A DNA stretch of 64,000 bases from an uncultured Oligoflexia bacterium (lineage in GTDB: Bacteria > Bdellovibrionota > Bacteriovoracia > Bacteriovoracales > Bacteriovoracaceae): contig CAJXPQ010000014.1 in NCBI GenBank assembly GCA_913058265.1, positions 29,236 through 93,235 on the forward strand, given 5' to 3'. Within the stretch, counting starts at the first letter, position 1, and every line of letters begins with the position of its first letter. The notes below the pieces were generated by a model. It saw only the letters and a program-made list of their open reading frames with translations. It was not told the DNA's origin and searched no databases. This document shows positions 18,412 through 27,014 of this stretch, piece by piece. Position numbers and translations under genes: made by a program.

Positions 18412-19845
18412 ATGAATAGTAAATTACTGACCTTAATACTTATCCTGACCAGCTTAACTGCTTATGGAGGGAATGAGAGGGAGCAATCGAAGCGATTATA
18501 TTCCTCGCTCACAGGTGGGACTGCCAATAAAGCAATTGCTGATAAGTACGAGGCAAAACTAATAAGTGATGGCCCATTAGCTGCAGCAGAGGAAATCATA
18601 GAAAGTGGACAGGGGTTTTACTCTGCGACACTAAGAAATTTTTTCTCTCCAACTACAAATGAAAACGGGTCACAATTTGTAGATTTTAACGATATGACAG
18701 CAACACTTATTGGAATGACTAGAGACTCAGATGGAACTACGGTCTATCCAGGTACATCTACGAAAATTAGATTTTTTGACGTTTTTTATAAAAATATTAT
18801 GTATCAGTATGATGCAAGAGATTTATCTGGAAGAGATAGTACTGCATTTACACTCGTTCGAGAGGATGTCTCTAAAAGCAGTGGATGGGAAATGCCAGTT
18901 CGGTTTTGTGCAAGTTCTTTTATAAAGCCTGGTGCTGAAGCGGTATCTGCCAATTGTATTTCAAGAGAATATGCTCGAGATGAGTTTAAAGCTCGCGACC
19001 ACATTTATTTTCCAGAATACGGAGTTGCTGTCCCTGAATACAATAGAACAAAGAACTATCATCACAAAAAGCTTCAAGAATTTAACTTACCCTATAATCG
19101 AAAAGACCTTTTTGTTAATAGAGGACAAGTTCCTTATACAACAATATATGACGATGCTGTTGCGGGAGTTTTTTCAACAAGAGCTTTTGCCGTTGCTTAT
19201 TATAAAGGTGGGACAAACAGAACACCATTTAAATTTTTCGCAAGAAATTTTTTGTGTCTAGAGATGGAGCAGCTTAATGATACTTCAATCCCAGATGTTT
19301 ATGTTAGGCGTGACGTTGATCGTAAGCCAGGTGAAGTAACGGATACATTTAAAAATTCATGTGTTGGTTGTCATGCAGGTCAAGATCCAATCGCAAATGC
19401 ATTCTCATATTATGACTACGATGGGGAGACAATTGATGAAGGAACAATGGTATATCGTGATCATAAAGTTATGATTGATGGCTCAGAAGAAATTGTTGAT
19501 GGTGTAGCCCCAAAAATTAATTTAAATAATATCTATTCTCAAGGAAGACCGGTTGTGAACAATAGCTGGATTAACCTTTGGAATCGAGGACAAAATAAAT
19601 ATATTGAGTGGGGTAGTGAAAGTTCTGGTAACGGAGCAAAGTCCCTTGGAAAAATGTTATCTGAAACAAAACAAGTTAGAAAGTGTATGGCCAATAAAGT
19701 CTTTGAGTCTGTTTGTTATAAAAAAGCAGTGTCTGAGCTTGATAAAGAAGTTGTTAGTCAATATGCCAATGACTTTGATAAGGATGCAAATTTAAAGAAG
19801 TTATTTGCGAAAATAGCAGTATATTGCATGGGGAGTAACGCATGA
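18412..19845 (+). CDS. exported single-CXXCH protein, first gene of the CXXCH/Tat operon
   Basis: A signal peptide (residues 1-19) leads a 477-residue protein. One CVGCHAG motif lies at Cys317-His321, a covalent haem c attachment signature. Paired Cys such as C167 and C178 may form a disulfide. I recognise no catalytic domain in the N-terminal 300 residues. A GGAG ribosome-binding site lies before the ATG, and the 146-base gap shared with the divergent barrel gene must hold the promoter. Its stop overlaps the start of the following lipoprotein gene. Probably a periplasmic or surface redox protein; the substrate is unknown. Confidence 0.8.
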   Translation: MNSKLLTLILILTSLTAYGGNEREQSKRLYSSLTGGTANKAIADKYEAKLISDGPLAAAEEIIESGQGFYSATLRNFFSPTTNENGSQFVDFNDMTATLIGMTRDSDGTTVYPGTSTKIRFFDVFYKNIMYQYDARDLSGRDSTAFTLVREDVSKSSGWEMPVRFCASSFIKPGAEAVSANCISREYARDEFKARDHIYFPEYGVAVPEYNRTKNYHHKKLQEFNLPYNRKDLFVNRGQVPYTTIYDDAVAGVFSTRAFAVAYYKGGTNRTPFKFFARNFLCLEMEQLNDTSIPDVYVRRDVDRKPGEVTDTFKNSCVGCHAGQDPIANAFSYYDYDGETIDEGTMVYRDHKVMIDGSEEIVDGVAPKINLNNIYSQGRPVVNNSWINLWNRGQNKYIEWGSESSGNGAKSLGKMLSETKQVRKCMANKVFESVCYKKAVSELDKEVVSQYANDFDKDANLKKLFAKIAVYCMGSNA

Positions 19846-20441
19846 TAAAGGTTCTTAGTTTTACACTTATAGTTCTTTCACTTACATCATGTATAGAGCC
19901 TGAAGGAGCAGTTGAGGCCACAAAAAAAGAAGATATTAAAACTGAAGGTGGACTCTTTAAACGTAGTGCAAGCGGTGGTGTCGCGGCTAAAAATTTCACA
20001 CAAATAAACTTAACATATTCCAATCTTACGAAGGTACCGACATATAATGAATCCGTCTTAGCTGAATATAAAGCAATCGAATTGCAGCTTCCAGCATCTA
20101 CAGACCCAGAATCATTAAATGGCTTTAACCAGTTATCTTCTACGAGACTTGCTTTTGCATATTGCGATGTTTTTTTAGATAAAGGTGAAGTGTATGGAAT
20201 GTTTAGTTCTAATTCAGCAGATGTAAATTCAAAAGTGATGATCAACCTTTTCGCCGACTTAGACTTTGATAATAATGAAGCACATCAGGAGTTTAAATCT
20301 CATGTGGTCGAAATTTTGAATAATCGAGGAATAGACTCTACAGGAACAAATGTTCAATTAATCCAAGTATCAAATAAAAAAAGCTTATTAAAACTAGGTT
20401 GTGCAGCGGTACTATCAAGCTCATACCTAACATTAATATAG
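19842..20441 (+). CDS. lipoprotein of the CXXCH/Tat operon
   Basis: A 199-residue lipoprotein with a leader ending in the lipobox LTSC (Cys17). The mature protein has no recognised domain; a KGEVYGMFSSNSADV region and two further Cys are visible. It starts with ATGA overlap to the preceding CXXCH gene and is followed after 11 bases by the Tat protein gene. Its tight packing suggests it is a structural partner of the other three products. Function unknown. Confidence 0.8.
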   Translation: MIKVLSFTLIVLSLTSCIEPEGAVEATKKEDIKTEGGLFKRSASGGVAAKNFTQINLTYSNLTKVPTYNESVLAEYKAIELQLPASTDPESLNGFNQLSSTRLAFAYCDVFLDKGEVYGMFSSNSADVNSKVMINLFADLDFDNNEAHQEFKSHVVEILNNRGIDSTGTNVQLIQVSNKKSLLKLGCAAVLSSSYLTLI

Positions 20442-20452
20442 AGGAATAAGAT

Positions 20453-22030
20453 ATGTGTGCAAAAAAAACATTAACACCACTAGAGCAAGTACTCGCAAAA
20501 GGTCATAAACTTCCAAAAACGAGAAGAGAGTTTATTTCACATGGTCTTGTCAGTGGAGTCAGTACTGTTGCGATGCCTTCAATTTTAACGATGATCGCGC
20601 GTTCAAATAATGCCTTTGCCGAAGAGCTTGCCTGTAAGACAGGTTCAACATTTGAAGCAGGTCTACCCTATATTTGTATCGATGTTGGCGGCGGATGTAA
20701 TATCGCTGGACAGAATGCCATCGTTTCAATGACAAAAGGTAGCAAGTTTCAAGAAGATGCTGCAAGTAGAGTTAAAACCGATTTTATTCGCCTCGGTATT
20801 ACACCAGAGGAAGCTCCAGTCGGAGCAAACTATAGTACAAAAGTAGAAACAAAATACGGATTACATTTTCATAGGGCCTCTGGAATCTTAGATGGCATGA
20901 GATCTGTTTTAGAACCAGCTGGTGCAGAGTTAACTGTAGGTGAAAAAGAGATACCAATATCAAACTGTATCGACGGTTTAGTTTTTTGTACGCGAACAGA
21001 TGATGACAGTGCAACAAACCCTATAAATACTGTCTACCAAGCAAATCTTGGTGGCGCTAAGGGACAACTTGTTGAACTCGTGGGGACAAATACCACACTG
21101 ACAGGTGCTAGGTCTGCCGCCGTAGCAAGCCAAATTGATACAAAACTGAGGCCTACGGCAATAAGAAGTTTTGATAATGCAAGGGGCTTATTAAGTTTAG
21201 GACCTAAATTATCATCAAATGAGTACCTTAATCAAAGCACTGAAAAAATCAAAGCTTTTATGAATAGAGTTGCAATGATGAATACAGCGAAAGTGGATGA
21301 ATTAAAAAATAAAGGATCTATTGGTCAACTTGAAACAGTTCTCAAGTGTTCAAGTCAAGAAGCGAGAAAGCTATTTGAAAAGTTCTCAAGTGCCGAACTC
21401 GATCCAGGAACAGACATAACAATAACAAATAATTTTACAAACGAATCTCAAGGTGCAGTTGCAAAACTTGTCCTTGATAATATTGCTGGCGCCGGAACAA
21501 TAAATCTTGGTGGCGGGGATTACCATGGTGGAAGTGCTATGGGCACACATGCAACTGATAGAAGAACTGGCGAACTTATTGGAAGGCTGATTAAAACGGC
21601 CTCTGAGAAATCTAAAAACATGGTTATTCATTTGTACACTGATGGTGGTGTTGCAGGAGATGCCGGGGGACTGGCCGAAGCCGTAACTATTCCTGGTCAA
21701 GGTGATGTTCCTAAGGTCCGTTGGACCGGCGATTCTGGAACAAGATCAGCAGCATTAATGATTGTTTACAAGCATGAAAATGAAGACGGATCTCTTGTTA
21801 AAGAAACTGATGGTAAAGGAGAAAGACAAGTTGGCGGATTTGTGCCTGCGGGTGGAGTTGATTTAAGTACTACAATTGGAGATAGCACACAAAACCTTTG
21901 GAAAGCTATAATGATTAATTATTTAGCATTGCAGGGAAAGAACGTTGAGGAAGAATTTTCAAAATCATTTAAAGGTGAAGAGCTTCCAAATAATTGGGAA
22001 GAACTCATTAGGTTTAAGGCAATAGCATAA
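20453..22030 (+). CDS. Tat-exported DUF1501-like protein
   Basis: The N-terminus carries a twin-arginine signal (TRREFI, Arg24-Arg25, then a weakly hydrophobic stretch to about residue 55 ending AFAEEL). The mature protein starts with ICIDVGGGCNIAGQNAIV, like the DUF1501 (alkaline-phosphatase-fold) family often mislabelled as GspF in Bdellovibrio. Later segments LGGGDYHGG and YTDGGVAGDAGG contain His and Asp that could bind a metal. Tat export implies folding or cofactor loading in the cytoplasm. It sits between a lipoprotein and a 1231-residue CXXCH lipoprotein with gaps of 11 and 2 bases. In other bacteria DUF1501 genes pair with exported DUF1800 or cytochrome-like proteins, but the activity is unknown. 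Confidence 0.8.
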   Translation: MCAKKTLTPLEQVLAKGHKLPKTRREFISHGLVSGVSTVAMPSILTMIARSNNAFAEELACKTGSTFEAGLPYICIDVGGGCNIAGQNAIVSMTKGSKFQEDAASRVKTDFIRLGITPEEAPVGANYSTKVETKYGLHFHRASGILDGMRSVLEPAGAELTVGEKEIPISNCIDGLVFCTRTDDDSATNPINTVYQANLGGAKGQLVELVGTNTTLTGARSAAVASQIDTKLRPTAIRSFDNARGLLSLGPKLSSNEYLNQSTEKIKAFMNRVAMMNTAKVDELKNKGSIGQLETVLKCSSQEARKLFEKFSSAELDPGTDITITNNFTNESQGAVAKLVLDNIAGAGTINLGGGDYHGGSAMGTHATDRRTGELIGRLIKTASEKSKNMVIHLYTDGGVAGDAGGLAEAVTIPGQGDVPKVRWTGDSGTRSAALMIVYKHENEDGSLVKETDGKGERQVGGFVPAGGVDLSTTIGDSTQNLWKAIMINYLALQGKNVEEEFSKSFKGEELPNNWEELIRFKAIA

Positions 22031-22032
22031 CT

Positions 22033-25000
22033 ATGAAGATTTTAAAAAACTATTTATTACTGTGTTTTGTATTACTCATTACATTTTCATGTAGTGAGAA
22101 AGTCGAAATGTCAGAGATGGAGTTTGAAGACAATAATATAATAAGTAGTGCTAATAAGGCTCAGTCCTTACAAGCATATAAAGATACCGTTTATCCGATT
22201 GTAAGAAAAAATTGTATTGAGTGTCATGGGGATGGCGGAAGTAGAGTAAATTTTGCCTCAAGTGACCCACAAAAAGGTCATGACCTCTTAGTGAACTCAG
22301 GAAAGGTAAATCTAAGTTTATCCTCCCAATCAAGATTATACTTAAGATTAAAGAGCGATCGACACGAGTGTTGGGATAACTGTGATGAAAATGCCGAAGA
22401 AATGCTGGCTGCAATAAAGTCTTGGCTAGCAAATATTTACAAAGAAAATACAGGAATTGAAACTGGAAATGTATACTTTAAAGATGGACTAAGAAAGAGT
22501 TCTAAAATGGTAAGAGGATCAATAGTTCTTGAAGCCGAAGAAGCAGTTCTATTAAATAAATCTGGAAATACAATTCCTGACAATGATTTTTTACAAGGTA
22601 GATACCTAGTAAACCATAATAGTGAAAATAACAAAGACTCTTATGCCTCGGGGTTAAGGTATGTGTCAGGGTATTTGCCTACTAACCATCCTTTTGAAGA
22701 TACGCCGAGAGGAAACTTTATACTTGGTGGTGATAATAATAGTCTCGCATGTCAAAGTGTTTCTGAAGGTTTGAGTATTACAAATAATACTCAAGGTCGT
22801 GTTCTTACAGTTGAAGGAAACAGACACCCAGACCAGGACGGACATAGACCATATGGTGTGTCCGTCAGGTACGAATATATACGTCCAGATAAAAGAGTTG
22901 AATACAAAACTTTATTAACATCCAATCCATCAGAAATTGAGCCAGCTTTACTAAGGATAGAAGACTTTTTTATTATAACCGGTGAATTAGATGACGGCAT
23001 GTATGATGGTAACCCTTTAGGTTCTGTTAATATGTTTATGCTATTACCAGACTATAAATCAGCAAGTGAATATGGTCGAGACGTGAGAGAGAATGGTTCA
23101 GAATATTCTAAAAATTTCTTTGCACCAAGATTTGGTGACCCGGCCACAAACTACTTTAGACCAAAAAATAATGAACTGCGATCAAACCTAGTCACATCTC
23201 AAAAGGAGCTTGTGTACAATCGTGTTGTCCCAGGCTTAAGAAGCTTGGTATTGGAACAAGATGGCACACCAAAGAAACCGTCTGACGTTCTAGAGATGAT
23301 ACGTAATATGGATTTTCCTGGAAAGGGCAGTCGTAAATATCAACTATCTCAAGGGCAAAGTCGATTGGCACTACAATCGCTTGCTGACGACTATGTAGAT
23401 TTCTTTTTAAGTGGAATGACAAAAGATAATGTTTTAGATTATGTTGTTATATACTCAGATGCCAATTCAAGAATGGTTTATCCAAACATTACAAACAATG
23501 GAACAGGCAATGTTGATCTTAGAGTAGATTTTGTAGCGTTGGATAACTCTTCAATATTTTCTTCGTCAGATGTTGATTACAGAAAAATAGCAACTAAGCA
23601 CTACGGCAGTACAGTACATAAAATACAAAGGGCCAATGTCTGTATAAATTGTCACAGTGGTGCAGGTCCTGGGCCCGGTCACTCTAATCCAGATGTGGAC
23701 CAAGCGTATAATCTAGCTGTACAACATATAAATCTTGTAAGCCCATTGGCTTCTAACTTTTATGATAGAATGAAAAACGGAAGACATAATTGTGGCTCAA
23801 ATGCTCAGTGTGATAAAATTGCAGATGACTTTGCAAATGAAATAGCAAAAATGAACTCCCTTGTAGCTACAGAATACGCTGCAGCACTGGCAAATCCTAC
23901 GTTTATTCATACAAACCTTAGTCCTAGTGAAAGATCACCAGGAAGAATAAGGCTACCATTTACAGTTGTTGAAGCTGGAGATTACTCTCTATGGACAAGA
24001 ACACGAAATGATGGAAACTTTAGAGTAAGACTTTTAGATGAGCAAGGTCGCGGAATTCAAAGATGTCGTGCAGACGATCTAGATTGTAAATATCCCGATG
24101 AGAGAGGTTACTCAGATTCAGCATCTTGTATTGACTGGAATAAACCCGACTCAGATAGCTGGGAATGGTATACTGAAAATTATGATAATCCATCCGCAAG
24201 AATGGTTTGGAGAATTAAGCCTGGCAAATACACTATTGAAATAATTGAGTCTGAAGTTGGAAATGTACTACCTCAAATAGATCTTGTGGCATTCAGTAAA
24301 GACAATTTATTTGACCCAAGTACAAATATTTCTGATGAAGCCTTGGTACAATCCATTGATCCAAGAGAACTTAAATATGATTTAACAGAAATTCTTGGTG
24401 AAGAGGCATATTTCTCTGTAGAAGTTGATCGCTTTGGTGGTGACTCTTATCGCTTTAGAAATCCAAGAGTCATCGGGAATAAATCGAATGTTATTGTTTC
24501 TGGCATTTCAGTTTCAATAAGTGACGTTTATTCTAAAACAAACACAAGTTATGCTGATATTGACTTTATAGCTGGAACTGAGGGTGAACCGATAACCAAT
24601 TCGAGTCTTTTGGCGCAAGAAATTTTTGGACCTGAGCAAGACTTCTTTAAGTTCTCATTTGAACTTATTAAAACTTCTTCTGGCGCTGAGAGTAATATTC
24701 CTAAAGAAGATCTTACACCTTTCAATAATCGTGAGTGTAAACATTTAGATCAATTTGAGAAGACAATTTTTCCTATCTTAACTCAATTTAAACTCGTTTA
24801 TCGTCATGAAGATGATGGAGACAATACATACAATTTCTATAGAATGCCAGGCAGCGGTAGGGCCGATGCTACAAGTATGCAATTCTTTACATGTACTTCT
24901 TGTCATAATGAAGATCACCCATACTTTAAGATGACGACATTCTTTGAAAGAAATCAAGATGGATCATTAAAAACTGAGAGCATTAAGAAACTTTGTTCAC

Positions 25001-25728
25001 AGGCATTAAGTCGTGTTAAGTTTGATTCACCCGCGACATCACTTCTGTTAAGAGGGTTCGAAGGTAAGGCCAATCATAAGCGTTTACATATTGTTCAAGA
25101 GGCTACACCGACTAAGAGTGGTAACTACTATACTGGATATCAGGGTAAAACAAATTCAGTGGATGGCTATAAATCTGTATGGCGTGGTATGAGATTTCAA
25201 AAATACACAGCAGCGGACCTAAACTTATCAGCTTATTCGGGGTCTAATAGGGCATACCTTGAAAAATTTGAGGGACTGTATAAGATTTATCGTTACAATA
25301 GAGTTAATGATCCAGCGGCGGTAGATAGCGACGGCAGAACAAGTATTAATGGTGATATTATGGTGCAGGGAGATGATGCAGGATTCACAACTTCAGTGAA
25401 TATTGATGGTGTGTCAAATCATATATATCCTGAAGATAATACTCGAAATAAATACTATGTCTTTGATCCGAGAAGTGAACTTTCAAAAAGTGCTGAGGAT
25501 AGATTTAATCCAGCAAGGACTGTCTCTACTGATATGAATGCAAATAATAATAAAATTTTAATGGCGGATGGTTGTCAAAATACAAGAATGGCAATTGTAG
25601 ATGGTGTAACAAGAGATCCATGTTTTGGTAATGCCGATGCTGATAAAGAGTTTGACGAGGTAAAGAATTCATACCGAGATGTAATTCTTAACTGGATAAA
25701 CAGAGAGAAAGCCTCTGGCGGATATTAA
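22033..25728 (+). CDS. very large three-CXXCH lipoprotein
   Basis: At 1231 residues this is the longest protein here. The leader ends TFSC, so it is likely a lipoprotein anchored at about Cys20. Three haem-attachment motifs are seen: CIECH (61-65), CINCH (537-541) and CTSCH (954-958). The first two begin related cytochrome-like domains, each closing with a R-H-x-C...C segment (RHECWDNC and RHNCGSNAQC). Between them are beta-rich regions, one of which (about 640-760) resembles carbohydrate-binding modules (AGDYSLWTRTRNDGNFRVRL). It ends the four-gene operon, followed by a strong terminator at 25765. It could be a surface multihaem electron carrier or a polysaccharide-linked oxidase. Confidence 0.8.
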   Translation: MKILKNYLLLCFVLLITFSCSEKVEMSEMEFEDNNIISSANKAQSLQAYKDTVYPIVRKNCIECHGDGGSRVNFASSDPQKGHDLLVNSGKVNLSLSSQSRLYLRLKSDRHECWDNCDENAEEMLAAIKSWLANIYKENTGIETGNVYFKDGLRKSSKMVRGSIVLEAEEAVLLNKSGNTIPDNDFLQGRYLVNHNSENNKDSYASGLRYVSGYLPTNHPFEDTPRGNFILGGDNNSLACQSVSEGLSITNNTQGRVLTVEGNRHPDQDGHRPYGVSVRYEYIRPDKRVEYKTLLTSNPSEIEPALLRIEDFFIITGELDDGMYDGNPLGSVNMFMLLPDYKSASEYGRDVRENGSEYSKNFFAPRFGDPATNYFRPKNNELRSNLVTSQKELVYNRVVPGLRSLVLEQDGTPKKPSDVLEMIRNMDFPGKGSRKYQLSQGQSRLALQSLADDYVDFFLSGMTKDNVLDYVVIYSDANSRMVYPNITNNGTGNVDLRVDFVALDNSSIFSSSDVDYRKIATKHYGSTVHKIQRANVCINCHSGAGPGPGHSNPDVDQAYNLAVQHINLVSPLASNFYDRMKNGRHNCGSNAQCDKIADDFANEIAKMNSLVATEYAAALANPTFIHTNLSPSERSPGRIRLPFTVVEAGDYSLWTRTRNDGNFRVRLLDEQGRGIQRCRADDLDCKYPDERGYSDSASCIDWNKPDSDSWEWYTENYDNPSARMVWRIKPGKYTIEIIESEVGNVLPQIDLVAFSKDNLFDPSTNISDEALVQSIDPRELKYDLTEILGEEAYFSVEVDRFGGDSYRFRNPRVIGNKSNVIVSGISVSISDVYSKTNTSYADIDFIAGTEGEPITNSSLLAQEIFGPEQDFFKFSFELIKTSSGAESNIPKEDLTPFNNRECKHLDQFEKTIFPILTQFKLVYRHEDDGDNTYNFYRMPGSGRADATSMQFFTCTSCHNEDHPYFKMTTFFERNQDGSLKTESIKKLCSQALSRVKFDSPATSLLLRGFEGKANHKRLHIVQEATPTKSGNYYTGYQGKTNSVDGYKSVWRGMRFQKYTAADLNLSAYSGSNRAYLEKFEGLYKIYRYNRVNDPAAVDSDGRTSINGDIMVQGDDAGFTTSVNIDGVSNHIYPEDNTRNKYYVFDPRSELSKSAEDRFNPARTVSTDMNANNNKILMADGCQNTRMAIVDGVTRDPCFGNADADKEFDEVKNSYRDVILNWINREKASGGY

Positions 25729-27014
25729 GAATCTAATGAACCTTCTAAAATCATTTTATAAAATATCCCTGCATAATGCAGGGATTCTTTTTTATTAAAA
25801 TCAAACTCAAGCTCTAGTCTCTTAGCTAATTCCTCAAGAGTCATGTCACTATTAATATGTTTAAGAATTTTAGAGAATGTATTTATCTTTTGCTTGTATG
25901 CATCAAGCTTAGCAGAATAAATGATTTTTTTAGGCTCGACATTTAAGCCTTTATTAGGAATGTTCTTAAATTTTGAACACGATGTGAATAGTATTTCTTC
26001 GATTCTTTGTTGGGACTTTTGGGCAGAATATAGATATGAAACACTGCCATTCGTAGTGTTTGTAATTTCAAATTTTGATTCAAATATATCAATGATTTCT
26101 TCTCTACAGTATTGATCAAAAATATCTTTTTTATGGAAGTTTGCAGGTCCATAAAAAGCAAGTGTTCCATTGGAAGAAAGAAATTGCGAAATAATATTAA
26201 GTGAATCAGACAAATTAAAATCAATTATATCTAAAAACCATGGTGCAATCACTAAATCAAAAGACTTTTTTCTAAAAGGTAAATCTGGAAAAGTGCCCAA
26301 TATATTTTGGTGGTTTACAATTTTTGACTCTTCATCATTCCTTAGTAAGTATTCGCGTGCTGTCTGAGTAATTGAAGATGGATGATTAGTGTATTGATAT
26401 AAACGAGCATCCCTTCCAGATATAAGGTCATGAGATAGAAAGGATAGGTAGGGATTATGCTCAAAAGAAACAAAGTTAACATGAGAGTTACTTTTAGCAA
26501 GGTTATAGCTCAATCCACCAGCACCAGAGCCTAGAATTAGAACGTTTTGAACCTTTGTTGTTAACAAGCCTTGAATATATTCTATGTACGATAGGAGCTC
26601 TTTATTCTCAGGTATCCAATCCCTAAAAACCAAATCAAAATATGAGTGTATTTGTTGTGTGTCTGGAACCGTGTCAATAGCTTGTACTTCAGTGAATATT
26701 TTAAGTCTAGAGTACATATCTTCAAGGTTTGTCTTTCTTGCCTTGAGTATAAGTTCTACTCTTTGGGCGGTTAAGGCATTGACTTCATTCTTGTTAGAAT
26801 TATATATTTCATTTAATTGACTTTCTTCTAGCTTGAAGTAAGTTTGTATTTTTGATGCCCATTCTAGAAACGCTTGTTCAGGATTTTTAAATAACCATGG
26901 AATGTCATTTAATATCGGGTAGGTACTCTCATTGCATGAAAGTTCATTATTTTTTAAAGATAATTGTTCTCCAGTCTCAGGACAACATAATAGATCGTAT
27001 ATCTTAGAATTCAT
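25725..27014 (-). CDS. SAM methyltransferase with Trm112-like N-terminus and N2227-like core
   Basis: Residues 1-45 resemble a Trm112/UPF0434 zinc-ribbon segment, but only Cys10, Cys11 and Cys27 remain of the usual four ligands. The catalytic part shows SAM motif I VLILGSGAGG (158-167). Surrounding motifs match the N2227/carnosine N-methyltransferase family in order: an RDW segment (131-133), the FEHNPYLSFLSHDLI stretch, APWFLDI, then YGPANFH. The gene begins directly after the hutH stop with no gap, suggesting a role linked to histidine or a histidine derivative, which is inference. The last 4 bases overlap the convergent CXXCH lipoprotein gene, and its 3' end encloses that operon's terminator. 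Confidence 0.75.
   Translation of the reverse strand: MNSKIYDLLCCPETGEQLSLKNNELSCNESTYPILNDIPWLFKNPEQAFLEWASKIQTYFKLEESQLNEIYNSNKNEVNALTAQRVELILKARKTNLEDMYSRLKIFTEVQAIDTVPDTQQIHSYFDLVFRDWIPENKELLSYIEYIQGLLTTKVQNVLILGSGAGGLSYNLAKSNSHVNFVSFEHNPYLSFLSHDLISGRDARLYQYTNHPSSITQTAREYLLRNDEESKIVNHQNILGTFPDLPFRKKSFDLVIAPWFLDIIDFNLSDSLNIISQFLSSNGTLAFYGPANFHKKDIFDQYCREEIIDIFESKFEITNTTNGSVSYLYSAQKSQQRIEEILFTSCSKFKNIPNKGLNVEPKKIIYSAKLDAYKQKINTFSKILKHINSDMTLEELAKRLELEFDFNKKESLHYAGIFYKMILEGSLDS
25765..25793 (+). terminator. Rho-independent terminator of the CXXCH/Tat operon
   Basis: A perfect 10-base-pair hairpin (ATCCCTGCAT, one A, ATGCAGGGAT) is followed by TTCTTTTTT. It lies 37 bases after the plus-strand stop and entirely within the coding 3' end of the minus-strand methyltransferase gene. 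Confidence 0.85.

Noticed and set aside
21386..21700. Minus-strand open frame inside the Tat protein gene
   Set aside because: It is the complement of a conserved coding region and has no recognisable motifs.
18412..25728. The CXXCH/Tat operon as a recently acquired island
   Set aside because: Base composition and codon use look like the neighbours, and no integrase, tRNA junction or direct repeat borders it.
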